The position numbers and the translations under genes are program-made. Positions 52,890 to 59,808 of a stretch of DNA of 64,000 nt are shown here, piece after piece; the stretch's first letter is position 1; each line of letters opens with the position of its first letter. Origin of the DNA: Pinisolibacter aquiterrae (GTDB lineage: Bacteria > Pseudomonadota > Alphaproteobacteria > Rhizobiales > Ancalomicrobiaceae); the NCBI RefSeq assembly GCF_019160155.1, contig NZ_JAFNIH010000018.1:186001-250000 (forward strand). Direction: 5' to 3'. The notes under the pieces were generated by a model. That model had not been told where the DNA came from and searched no databases. It saw only the letters and a list, made by a program, of their open reading frames with translations.

Positions 52890-52964
52890 TGGTTGGGGCG
52901 GCAGGATTCGAACCTACGGATGGCGGAATCAAAATCCGCTGCCTTACCACTTGGCGACGCCCCA
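52890..52964 (-). tRNA. tRNA-Gln (anticodon TTG)
   Basis: On the minus strand the sequence folds into a cloverleaf: acceptor TGGGGCG with CGCCCCA, anticodon stem GCGGA/TCCGC with loop TTTTGAT (anticodon TTG), and T-arm with GGTTCGAATCC. CCA is encoded. It lies between the Ser/Asp-rich protein gene and tRNA-Pro. Confidence 0.95.
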
Positions 52965-53168
52965 GGACGGCGAACGGCGGTGAGCCGTCGCGTCGGGCCA
53001 CCCCTATAGCGATTCCGCATGTCGCGGGCAACAGATCCCGTGTGTTTCGGCCGCGGCGGCCACGCCCCGCGACCCCTTCCCGGCCTGCGATCGGGTGCGT
53101 CATCCACAGATCCGCAAATCGGGGCTTGCGGGGTCGGGAGGAGGTCTATATACAGCGCCTCGCGGTCA

Positions 53169-53245
53169 CGGAGTGTAGCGCAGTCTGGTAGCGCACCTCG
53201 TTCGGGACGAGGGGGTCGCAGGTTCAAATCCTGCCACTCCGACCA
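53169..53245 (+). tRNA. tRNA-Pro (anticodon CGG), island attachment site
   Basis: Cloverleaf: acceptor CGGAGTG with CACTCCG, anticodon stem CCTCG/CGAGG with loop TTCGGGA (anticodon CGG), and T-loop GGTTCAAATCC. CCA is encoded. Everything downstream has mobile or relic character, so the 3' end of this tRNA is the probable integration site. A second copy of the tRNA 3' end is not present before the right edge. Confidence 0.95.
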
Positions 53246-53260
53246 CCGCCTCCTTGTAGG

Positions 53261-53347
53261 TCAAGGAGTTATCCCGGAACCTGAGAGCACATTTGCTTTC
53301 CCGGCAGGTTCCTCGGCAGAATTCTCGGCAGCTTTGATGCCAGACAT
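53261..53347 (-). pseudogene. Possible relic of a reverse-transcriptase C-terminus
   Basis: A 28-codon minus-strand frame begins MSGIKAAENS and ends LSGSGITP plus stop. The adjacent RT ends with ISGIKKASTQ and SGSGIE plus stop. Both share SGIK near one end and SGSGI at the other, and the DNA shares TGGCATCAA and CTCAGG words. This may be the tail of an earlier, related insertion beside the same tRNA. The similarity is short and was judged by eye. Confidence 0.35.
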
Positions 53348-53523
53348 TCAAACGAAGCGCCGGATCCCGATGCTCAGCAGCGTCAATCATGGCAGAGCGA
53401 GCATCCGTTCCCGCCTCATTTTGCCACCCAGCACGCCCTACCCCATCGTTGCATTTTGGGCGGACCCGTCTCCCGCCTCCAAGATGAATGATTGAGTATA
53501 TTATCGATATTCAAATTCATCGC

Positions 53524-54960
53524 TCATTCGATACCACTTCCTGAGAATTCAGGCTTCTCGCTATCGAGGTATTGAGTAGACGCCTTCTTGATGCCACTAA
53601 TTGAAATTCCTATATTTTTTGCCAATGAAGAAATCGTCTCCATTGCAATTTCAATGTATGTATATGCATCGTCGGAATGTTTATAGAAAACTCCAAAATT
53701 TTTTATATATGCGTAATATCTAATTATTTTTTCTTTTATATAGATTTTTTTGCTGACGCTATAATGAAATCCAATGTGATTAGTGAGAGCACTCTCCATC
53801 TCCAAGAGCTTCGATCCCTGCGAATATCCGACAAGTGTGTGAAGCTCCCCGTTCGACACCTGAAATATATGACCGAGGAAGACCATCCCGGCTTCACCAG
53901 TTTTCTTCAGCGGGGGCTTGAAGGAAAATGTCCCGCCTGGGAGCTGCGCCAGGGCCCATTTCAGCTTCTCGATCTCCTCCTGCAGAGACCCTTCGTCGGT
54001 TGCAAGCAGGAGGAAGTTGTCGACGTAGTTCACCAGTTTCACTGCCGGTGTCGGAGACCACGGCAGTCGAGAAAGGCAAAGCTCCGTGACGATCGGGGAG
54101 CAGATGGAACCCTGGGGCAGTCCCAGGCGGGCTTCGTCCGCGATGGACACAGGTAGGGGGCTGTAGGTTGGATGCGGTACTCCGTGAGTGGAGTGTGATC
54201 CAGAGCCAGGGGGCCCCGCCATCACGATGTGCCGTCCTACGACGGCGTGCTCTACCACCTCCCACGGGAGGGGTAGTTCGGGAGCGAGCTTCTCCAATTC
54301 GAAGTGGCCGAAGAAGTCGCTGATGTCGAGCTGAGCCATATGGACATACCCAGCTTTAAGAAAATTCTGAACCTGGAGCACGGCGGCGTGCACGCCCCGC
54401 AAAGCATACTGGAATGAGCGCGGCTCGAACTCATCTGTAAGCACTCGACGGACGATTTCCTGCTGGGTCCGATGGATCGGCCCGAAGGTGTGGATGCAGC
54501 GGTGCCCGCCGGCAGGCTTCGCTTTGACCCTCACGACAGAGACCTCGTCGATGGGCTGCCCGAGTTTCAGAGTGTCTCGGATCTTGAAGCACATCTCGAG
54601 AGTAGGCCGATCAGCAACAGGCCTCCTTCCGCCGGCGTCGAGAGCGGCAGCCAAGACACAGGCAGGATGGGTAAGGCGCTGCATTCGGAGAAGTTCGACG
54701 ACGCTTTCTTGGCCGGCGGCGACGGCCTGAGCGTATGCCGTCTCCAGCTCGTTCCGCAGCACGAAGGCGGCGGATACCGATGATCGCGCCGCCTTCAGCG
54801 CGGCATATGGCAGCGATGTTTTGAACTCCTGGTCGTTGATCAAGACCTTCGCCATGGGGGTCGCCGTCTCGCGTACGGGCGCGTAGCCCTCCGAGATCGG
54901 AGATCTTATGCGCTCCCGCGTTGTCTCTGCTATCGCCACATACCTTAAGGCGGCGTGCAT
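53524..54960 (-). CDS. Reverse transcriptase with YVDN catalytic motif
   Basis: The 478-residue protein (start uncertain) has the RT palm motifs in order: a substrate-binding block (GGHRCIHTFGPIHRTQQEIV), motif A (AQLDISDFFGHF), motif B (GLPQGSICSPIVTELCL), motif C (KLVNYVDNFLLLATDEG) and the later FLGHIF. Motif C is YVDN, not Y-x-D-D; the second Asp is Asn (AAC at 54016-54018, one base from GAC). The last 85 or so codons are very AT-rich. A shorter start at 54855 or a GTG at 55032 are possible. Families include retrons, Abi-type and 'unknown group' RTs; which one is unclear. It stands alone beside tRNA-Pro. Confidence 0.82.
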   Translation of the reverse strand: MHAALRYVAIAETTRERIRSPISEGYAPVRETATPMAKVLINDQEFKTSLPYAALKAARSSVSAAFVLRNELETAYAQAVAAGQESVVELLRMQRLTHPACVLAAALDAGGRRPVADRPTLEMCFKIRDTLKLGQPIDEVSVVRVKAKPAGGHRCIHTFGPIHRTQQEIVRRVLTDEFEPRSFQYALRGVHAAVLQVQNFLKAGYVHMAQLDISDFFGHFELEKLAPELPLPWEVVEHAVVGRHIVMAGPPGSGSHSTHGVPHPTYSPLPVSIADEARLGLPQGSICSPIVTELCLSRLPWSPTPAVKLVNYVDNFLLLATDEGSLQEEIEKLKWALAQLPGGTFSFKPPLKKTGEAGMVFLGHIFQVSNGELHTLVGYSQGSKLLEMESALTNHIGFHYSVSKKIYIKEKIIRYYAYIKNFGVFYKHSDDAYTYIEIAMETISSLAKNIGISISGIKKASTQYLDSEKPEFSGSGIE

Positions 54961-55017
54961 CTCCGAGGCTGAGGTGCGACATGATGACCAAATATTTGCG
55001 AGGCCTTCGGTCAGATT

Positions 55018-55031
55018 TGCAATCAATTGCA
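55018..55031. repeat. 14-bp island repeat, copy 1
   Basis: TGCAATCAATTGCA, a near-palindrome with one asymmetric central pair. It lies at the far 5' end of the longest RT frame, so it is probably promoter-proximal to the RT. Confidence 0.75.
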
Positions 55032-55481
55032 CGCCCGATTACTGGCTCTGCCTTCGTCCCTCAGTGCGTCCCCCGGGGATCGGGGGAGTCTCCGCAAGGC
55101 AATCCCACCCTCGATCGCCAACCGCCAATTCACGAGGTTTCCAGCCACTCTCACGGCCATCTCAGTGGTCGTTCATCCCTTCCCCACACGAGGACGAGAT
55201 GAGCGTCTCCGACGCGTCCTCCAGACGGAAGCGACATCTTGTGGGGACCGCGTCGGGACAGGAGCATAGCCTACAGCTCGTCGCTCATATGCAATGAATT
55301 CAGTAGGTTGTCTTCGCCTCGCGTAACCGGGGTCTGTCCCCGAAGCCAAGAAGTTCGGTGCGACAGCGTCGTTGCACGGTTCGCGGCGGGAGGCGGATCG
55401 GCAGACGTGGCGCGGTGAAAAGGGCTGCGGAGAGCCCCAAAGGTGACCGGCCGACGGGAAGGGGTCGACGCCGCCATGAAC

Positions 55482-55495
55482 TGCAATCAATTGCA
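55482..55495. repeat. 14-bp island repeat, copy 2
   Basis: TGCAATCAATTGCA, identical to copy 1 and in the same orientation, 464 bp from it. Confidence 0.75.
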
Positions 55496-55565
55496 ATGAT
55501 CGATCAGGGTAGCCCAGCCTTAACCCGCGCGCGTCATGATCGACCGTCACTACCGGAGATCATGA

Positions 55566-56171
55566 GGGCGAGATGGACACGCCGAGGGATTCGACAAGCG
55601 CGAGACGGCGCGCCTGGAGCGTGCGGTCCGCCATCTCGTCGGCTCGCGAGACGCTACGCCGTTCGACCTCGCCGAACAGCTGCTGAAGCTGAAGGCAGCT
55701 GCACCCGCAGACTTCGGGCGGATCGTCTCCGAACTCGATGCGACCACCAGGGCGACCGGCGCACGCGGCGCGAGCCGGCAGCGCCTCCTCTATCTCGTCG
55801 ATGTCGCGGAGGTGCTGCCGCTCGACCAGTACCGAGGTCGGCTCCGTCGGATCGGTTGGACCAAGGCGGCGGTCATCGCCGACGTCGTCAAGGCACACGG
55901 TGCCGACGTCGACCTCGACCACCTCTTTCATCTCGCCGAGACCCATACCGTGCCGAACCTGCGTCGCATCCTCGCCGAGGGTGAGGCGATCATCGGCATG
56001 CGCTGCGTCCAACTCCGGTTCACACCGCAAGAGTACGAACAGGTCGCGACGGCTCTCCGGCGTCACGGCGCCAAGCCCGCAGGTGGTCGCGGCCTGCGGG
56101 GCATGGAAGACGCACTCCTCCATTTGATCGAGCACACCCAGCCAATGCCGGCGCGAACCGTGGCGACATGA
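55566..56171 (+). pseudogene. Possible 5'-truncated gene (helical protein)
   Basis: The frame is open from the base after a TGA at 55563 and translates as a coherent helical protein (ETARLERAVRHLVGSRDATP, LAEQLLKLKAAAPADFGRIV, then RIGWTKAAVIADVVKAHGAD). It has no ATG; the first GTG (55812) would discard about 80 residues that look real. The 5' end was therefore probably lost at a junction near 55560. The GWTKAAVIADVV part resembles a small helical domain common in phage and plasmid proteins. The stop overlaps the next gene's start (ATGA). Confidence 0.55.
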
Positions 56172-56719
56172 TGTCGAGCTATTCGGAGAAGGCCCAACCT
56201 TACCTCGATGTCATCGCGGCCGGCGTGTTCGCTTCGCAGTCCGTGCGGGACTGGTTGATCGAGGGCACCCCGGCCGCGGCGGCTTACCGTGGGGCCGAAG
56301 CCCTGACCGACGAGCAGAGAGCCGTCCGCTGGTGGAGCAAACCGACGAAGCAGCCGTACTGGGCGAACTACTGGTGTGGGCGCGATCGTCGATGCACCTG
56401 TCGGATCGAGGGCAGCAAGGGGTTGGAGACCGATGCGCTGTTCTTCCTGAGGAACCGCAGCGGTCGCATCCTTGCCGTTCACGTGGAGTTCAAGCGCCCG
56501 AGCGAGGCATTCGGTTTCGGTCAGGCACAAGCCTACCCGCTGCGTGCGGCGTGTTTCGTCAGGACGTGCGACCAACGTCCGACCGTCAACCATCACGACG
56601 ACTGGACGACGGTGCTGTTCTGCGGGGCAGAGAAGCTCGGAGATCCCGAGTTGTCGTGCTTCCAGCGCGTCATCACCCATGACGAGGCCGGCACGAGGCT
56701 CACAGGCTATCCCCGCTGA
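56168..56719 (+). CDS. Putative PD-(D/E)XK nuclease-fold protein
   Basis: The 183-residue protein has a segment that fits a PD-(D/E)XK core: GLETDALFFLRNRSGRIL (acidic residue on a strand), then AVHVEFKRP (E-x-K) and FGQAQAYPL with the helix Gln typical of the fold. The N-terminal part is helical with Trp/Cys-rich turns (VRWWSKPTK, CGRDRRCTCRIEG). Such proteins are restriction-type or repair nucleases. It overlaps the truncated gene upstream by four bases, suggesting the two once formed a pair. A RES-domain relic follows directly. The nuclease assignment is by motif only. Confidence 0.6.
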   Translation: MMSSYSEKAQPYLDVIAAGVFASQSVRDWLIEGTPAAAAYRGAEALTDEQRAVRWWSKPTKQPYWANYWCGRDRRCTCRIEGSKGLETDALFFLRNRSGRILAVHVEFKRPSEAFGFGQAQAYPLRAACFVRTCDQRPTVNHHDDWTTVLFCGAEKLGDPELSCFQRVITHDEAGTRLTGYPR

Positions 56720-56908
56720 GCGAGCGGCGAAGCCCGAACCCAGGTCTTCGCCCGGCGGCTGATCCGCTCCGGCCATCCCGGCCTTCTCGTTCGCAGCTTC
56801 GCGCCGGGGACGTCCGACGACGACCTGAACCTCGTTCTCTGGCTCTGGGGCGACGGAGCACCATCCCGGGTGCGGTTGATCGACGACGAGGGGCGGCTGT
56901 CGCGGTGA
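56720..56908 (+). pseudogene. C-terminal relic of a RES-domain toxin
   Basis: Directly after the preceding stop, in the same frame, 62 codons read as ASGEARTQVFARRL, then FAPGTSDDDLNLVLWLWGDG and VRLIDDEGRLSR, plus stop. This is the pattern of the C-terminus of RES-family NAD+ phosphorylase toxins, which normally span about 150-220 residues. No start codon or antitoxin gene is present. It is presumably a fragment left by recombination. Confidence 0.6.
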
Positions 56909-56950
56909 GCCGGCGTGCTGCGAGCGCCATCGAACGATCACTCCTCGTTG

Positions 56951-56964
56951 TGCAATCGATTGCA
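56951..56964. repeat. 14-bp island repeat, copy 3
   Basis: TGCAATCGATTGCA, a perfect palindrome, 126 bp upstream of the first gene of the recombinase trio. It is well placed to be an operator. Confidence 0.8.
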
Positions 56965-57089
56965 CTGTGATCGACGTTCCTCTCACCGATTTCCTCTCGA
57001 CCCCCGCCGTCCCGGCGGACGCATTCTCATTGTCTCATGTCAGATGGCAGTTAACGTCAAGTGCGGCCTCCACTTTTCAGGACCGCACC

Positions 57090-58217
57090 ATGTCTCGAAC
57101 CCTCTCCCTGCTCACCTCGAACCCTCTCGGTCTCGGGAATGAACCACCCCCTTCGATCCCGCCTCTCGACGTCGACCAATGGCTTTCCGCGTCGATCCTT
57201 CAGAAGGCGATCCGCCGTGGTCTGCCCGATCTCGCCGAGCGTGCCGCCGTCACGCTGTGGCGCCACCGTGGCGCTCGGGTCTGGAACCGCCTCGTGGTGA
57301 TTGCCGTCGAGGACGTCGGCCTCGCCTCGATCGACACCGTCGTCGACGTCGTGCGAACGGCGCGAGCCATGAACCGGCGCGGCGGTCACCAATCGGCGTG
57401 CGAGACAGCACTCGCCGTCAGGAAGGCGGCGCGAGCGCTCGCCGAGGCACCCAAGGATCGCGGAACCGATTACGTCGCTTCCATCGCCATCCACGACGTC
57501 GGCGTCGCATGGTTCCGGGCCGAATGCCTTCGTCTTCCCCCCGGAGAACGCAGCGCTGCTGCGTTTGCTCCCGACCTGCCGACGAACCTCCGTTTCGTCG
57601 CGGCCTGGACCGCTGCTGGTCTCGGCCTCGGCCGCGAGCCTCGTCTCGACGGGGGTGATCGACCCGGCTTCTTCAGGGCCTGCGTCGATGCCGGCTTGCC
57701 GCGGGTTCTCGTCACCGCCATGGCCGAGGCGACGGCCATGACGCGCGAGGTGATCGCCGTTCTGTTGCTGCCGCTCTGGGCGGCGTGGCGTTCCGAAGGT
57801 CGGGTCGTCCGCGTGGTCGACCAGCCGATCTCCGAGGCTCCGATGCTCGGCGACGTGCCGGCATGGGCTCTCGACAAACACACCCGAGCCGGCAAGACCG
57901 CGATCGGTCGCTTCGCCGTCGAGAACGCCGAGGTTCGCAAGGTTCTGACCGAGGCCGCCGGGCCGAAGCGCGTCAGGGACGCCGCGCTGATGGGGGCCTT
58001 CTACACCGACGCCATCCCGATTGCTCGCCGCCTCGATTGGCCGCTCTCGGCCTCTCTGGAACACGAGGGCCGCCGGATCGACATGGCCAAGGTCGGCGTG
58101 CCGCATGACGGCGTCGACCCGATCCTCGACGTCATGCGGGCGCACTATGATCACCTGAACGCGTTGCGGGCCGAATGTTTCCGCAAGACCGCCGGGCAGA
58201 AGGAGGCTCGGTCATGA
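57090..58217 (+). CDS. Protein with an MgsA/RarA C-terminal-like domain
   Basis: The 375-residue protein lacks an ATPase domain but shows ILQKAIRRGLPDLAERAAV and RLVVIAVEDVGLASIDTVVD, followed by helices and AEAPKDRGTDYVASIA. This order resembles the C-terminal oligomerisation part of the recombination factor MgsA/RarA (IASEDIG..., APKSN). The remainder is helical with no recognised domain. ATG at 57090 was chosen; the frame upstream is open but reads poorly. It overlaps the next gene by four bases, so it heads a coupled trio ending in a recombinase. Function is unknown. Confidence 0.55.
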   Translation: MSRTLSLLTSNPLGLGNEPPPSIPPLDVDQWLSASILQKAIRRGLPDLAERAAVTLWRHRGARVWNRLVVIAVEDVGLASIDTVVDVVRTARAMNRRGGHQSACETALAVRKAARALAEAPKDRGTDYVASIAIHDVGVAWFRAECLRLPPGERSAAAFAPDLPTNLRFVAAWTAAGLGLGREPRLDGGDRPGFFRACVDAGLPRVLVTAMAEATAMTREVIAVLLLPLWAAWRSEGRVVRVVDQPISEAPMLGDVPAWALDKHTRAGKTAIGRFAVENAEVRKVLTEAAGPKRVRDAALMGAFYTDAIPIARRLDWPLSASLEHEGRRIDMAKVGVPHDGVDPILDVMRAHYDHLNALRAECFRKTAGQKEARS

Positions 58218-58612
58218 TGAAGGCACCGGACTGGCTTCCTGCCGTCGCCGCCGGCGACTTCTCGGCACTGCCGACCCCGCTGCTCTGGGCAGAGACGGCC
58301 GACTTCGCCCTCCTGGTCGACGGCTACGGTCTCGCTGGTAATCACGAAAAGGCCGGGATCATCTTCCGCGACGTGCTCGGCGAACTCCGACGGACGGACA
58401 CCTCGACGGCCTCGGCGCGTGAACTGTGGGTCGCCTTGTTCTTCTCCTGGCGGCGGCTGCGCTTCGTCATGGGAGACCAGACCGACGAAGACGTCGCCCT
58501 CCTCGACCGCCTCTGCGGCCTTCTCCGACAGCGGCTCCTGGATCTCACCCCGACCGAGCGGGCCGAGATCGACGCCGCCATGGAGGCCTCACCATGGAAG
58601 GGTCGGCGATGA
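58214..58612 (+). CDS. Small hypothetical protein of the recombinase operon
   Basis: The 132-residue helical protein begins MMKAPDWLPAVAAGDFSALP and contains LWVALFFSWRRLRFVMGDQT. No family was recognised. It overlaps the preceding gene by four bases (ATGA) and the integrase gene by four (ATGA), so the three products should be made in fixed proportion. Possible roles include a directionality or accessory factor for the recombinase, but nothing in the sequence proves this. Confidence 0.55.
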   Translation: MMKAPDWLPAVAAGDFSALPTPLLWAETADFALLVDGYGLAGNHEKAGIIFRDVLGELRRTDTSTASARELWVALFFSWRRLRFVMGDQTDEDVALLDRLCGLLRQRLLDLTPTERAEIDAAMEASPWKGRR

Positions 58613-59664
58613 GCGGGCTCGGTCGATTGCATCCGCTGCTGCAATTCGGGACGCTGCGGCCGGCGATCCCGCACGCCGTCCTGGAGGATCCAACCCGCGA
58701 TAACACTCTCTTCTCGGAGCCCACAAACGAACCGGCGAACGCCTCCGACATTCGTGCAATCGATTGCAACGACGTCGACGACGAGGTTCGCGCCTACGTC
58801 CGGCAGGCCCTCGCGCCGTCGACGCTGCGGGCCTATCGCGTTGACCTCGACCACTTCACGGCCTGGGGCGGCACGATCCCTTCGCCCGACGTACAGGTCG
58901 CCGCCTACCTCGCCGCGCACGCCGAGACCCTTGCGGTGGCGACCCTCGTCAGACGTCTGGCGTCGATCTCGCAGGCCCACTCCATCCTCGGCCTCCCGAG
59001 CCCGACGGGGTCGGCTCTCGTGCGCGCGACGCTTCGAGGCATCCGGCGCGCACGCGGTGTCGCTCAGCGACAGGCCAAGCCGCTGCTTCGAGACGACCTG
59101 TTCCTCGTGCTCGACCGCATGGGCGACGACGTCCGATCGATCCGGGACAGGGCGCTTCTGCTGCTCGGCTTCGCGGGTGGGTTCCGACGTTCCGAACTTG
59201 TTGCAATCGATTGCACAGCCATCGAACCCGTACGCCAGGGTCTGATCGTGACCCTCCGCCGATCGAAGACCGATCAGGAGGGCGCAGGCCGAAGGCTCGG
59301 GATCCCGCTCGGGCGAACCCCGTGGTGTCCCGTCGCCGCCGTCGCGCGATGGATCGACGTCGCCGACATCACTGCCGGTCCCGTGTTCCGCCCGGTCGAT
59401 CGTCACGGCAACGTCGGCGCGGGGCCGCTTTCCGGGGAGGCGGTGAGCATCATCGTCCGGGAGCGCGTCACCGCCGCCGGCATCGACCCCGCCGGGTACT
59501 CCGGCCACTCGCTCCGCGCCGGCTTCGCCACCAGCGCCGCCCAGGCCGGGGTCTCGACGCTCAAGATCCGCGCCCAGACCGGCCACGCCTCGGACGCCAT
59601 GCTTGCCCGCTACGTCCGCGATGGCGAGCTGTTCGTCGGGAACGCCGCCGGGACGTTGCTCTGA
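58609..59664 (+). CDS. Tyrosine-type site-specific recombinase
   Basis: The 351-residue protein has an N-terminal SAM-like DNA-binding part (PSTLRAYRVDLDHFTAWGG) and a complete catalytic set. The first Arg is in GGFRRSELVA, Lys in LRRSKTDQEG, His-x-x-Arg in SGHSLRAGFATS, and His in TGHASDAML. The nucleophile Tyr is in ARYVRDGEL. It is probably the integrase or resolvase of the island. Two copies of the 14-bp palindrome lie inside its coding region (58755 and 59202), reading as AIDC in both places. It overlaps the upstream gene by four bases. Confidence 0.92.
   Translation: MSGLGRLHPLLQFGTLRPAIPHAVLEDPTRDNTLFSEPTNEPANASDIRAIDCNDVDDEVRAYVRQALAPSTLRAYRVDLDHFTAWGGTIPSPDVQVAAYLAAHAETLAVATLVRRLASISQAHSILGLPSPTGSALVRATLRGIRRARGVAQRQAKPLLRDDLFLVLDRMGDDVRSIRDRALLLLGFAGGFRRSELVAIDCTAIEPVRQGLIVTLRRSKTDQEGAGRRLGIPLGRTPWCPVAAVARWIDVADITAGPVFRPVDRHGNVGAGPLSGEAVSIIVRERVTAAGIDPAGYSGHSLRAGFATSAAQAGVSTLKIRAQTGHASDAMLARYVRDGELFVGNAAGTLL
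58755..58768. repeat. 14-bp island repeat, copy 4
   Basis: TGCAATCGATTGCA inside the recombinase gene (codons for AIDC). Confidence 0.8.
59202..59215. repeat. 14-bp island repeat, copy 5
   Basis: TGCAATCGATTGCA inside the recombinase gene (codons for AIDC), 447 bp from copy 4. Confidence 0.8.
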
Positions 59665-59808
59665 GATCCTGCTCGTGCTCGTTGTCGCGGATGTGGCCTC
59701 TCGGCTTGTCGCGCGGAGGGCGACCTCATAGTGTCCGTGGGCTGTTCGCGAGTGGCGACTGCGTCGTCTGCTCGCCGCTCGCGCGGCCCATGAGGATCCC
59801 GGAACTCC

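Larger units (their letters stand above)
54961..55565. other. Non-coding region upstream of the reverse transcriptase
   Basis: These 605 bases carry no convincing gene; frames on both strands are Arg/Ser/Pro-rich without ribosome sites. Two copies of TGCAATCAATTGCA (55018 and 55482) bracket about 450 bases. Short hairpins are visible, such as GCGTC-TCC-GACGC at 55203-55215 and CCCCC/GGGGG around 55070-55086. By position it could encode a structured RNA partner of the RT, but no msr/msd layout was identified. Confidence 0.4.

Noticed and set aside
53166-53390. Minus-strand frame ending GFEPATPSSRTRCATRLRYTP
   Set aside because: This is the well-known false protein made by translating tRNA-Pro in the wrong direction.
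55173-55550. 125-codon minus-strand frame upstream of the reverse transcriptase
   Set aside because: Arg/Pro/Ser-rich, no ribosome site and no family; treated as non-coding, possibly a structured RNA region.
53524-55565. Classical retron (msr-msd with RT)
   Set aside because: No msr/msd inverted-repeat layout or branching guanosine context was identified and motif C is atypical; kept only as a candidate RNA-linked RT.
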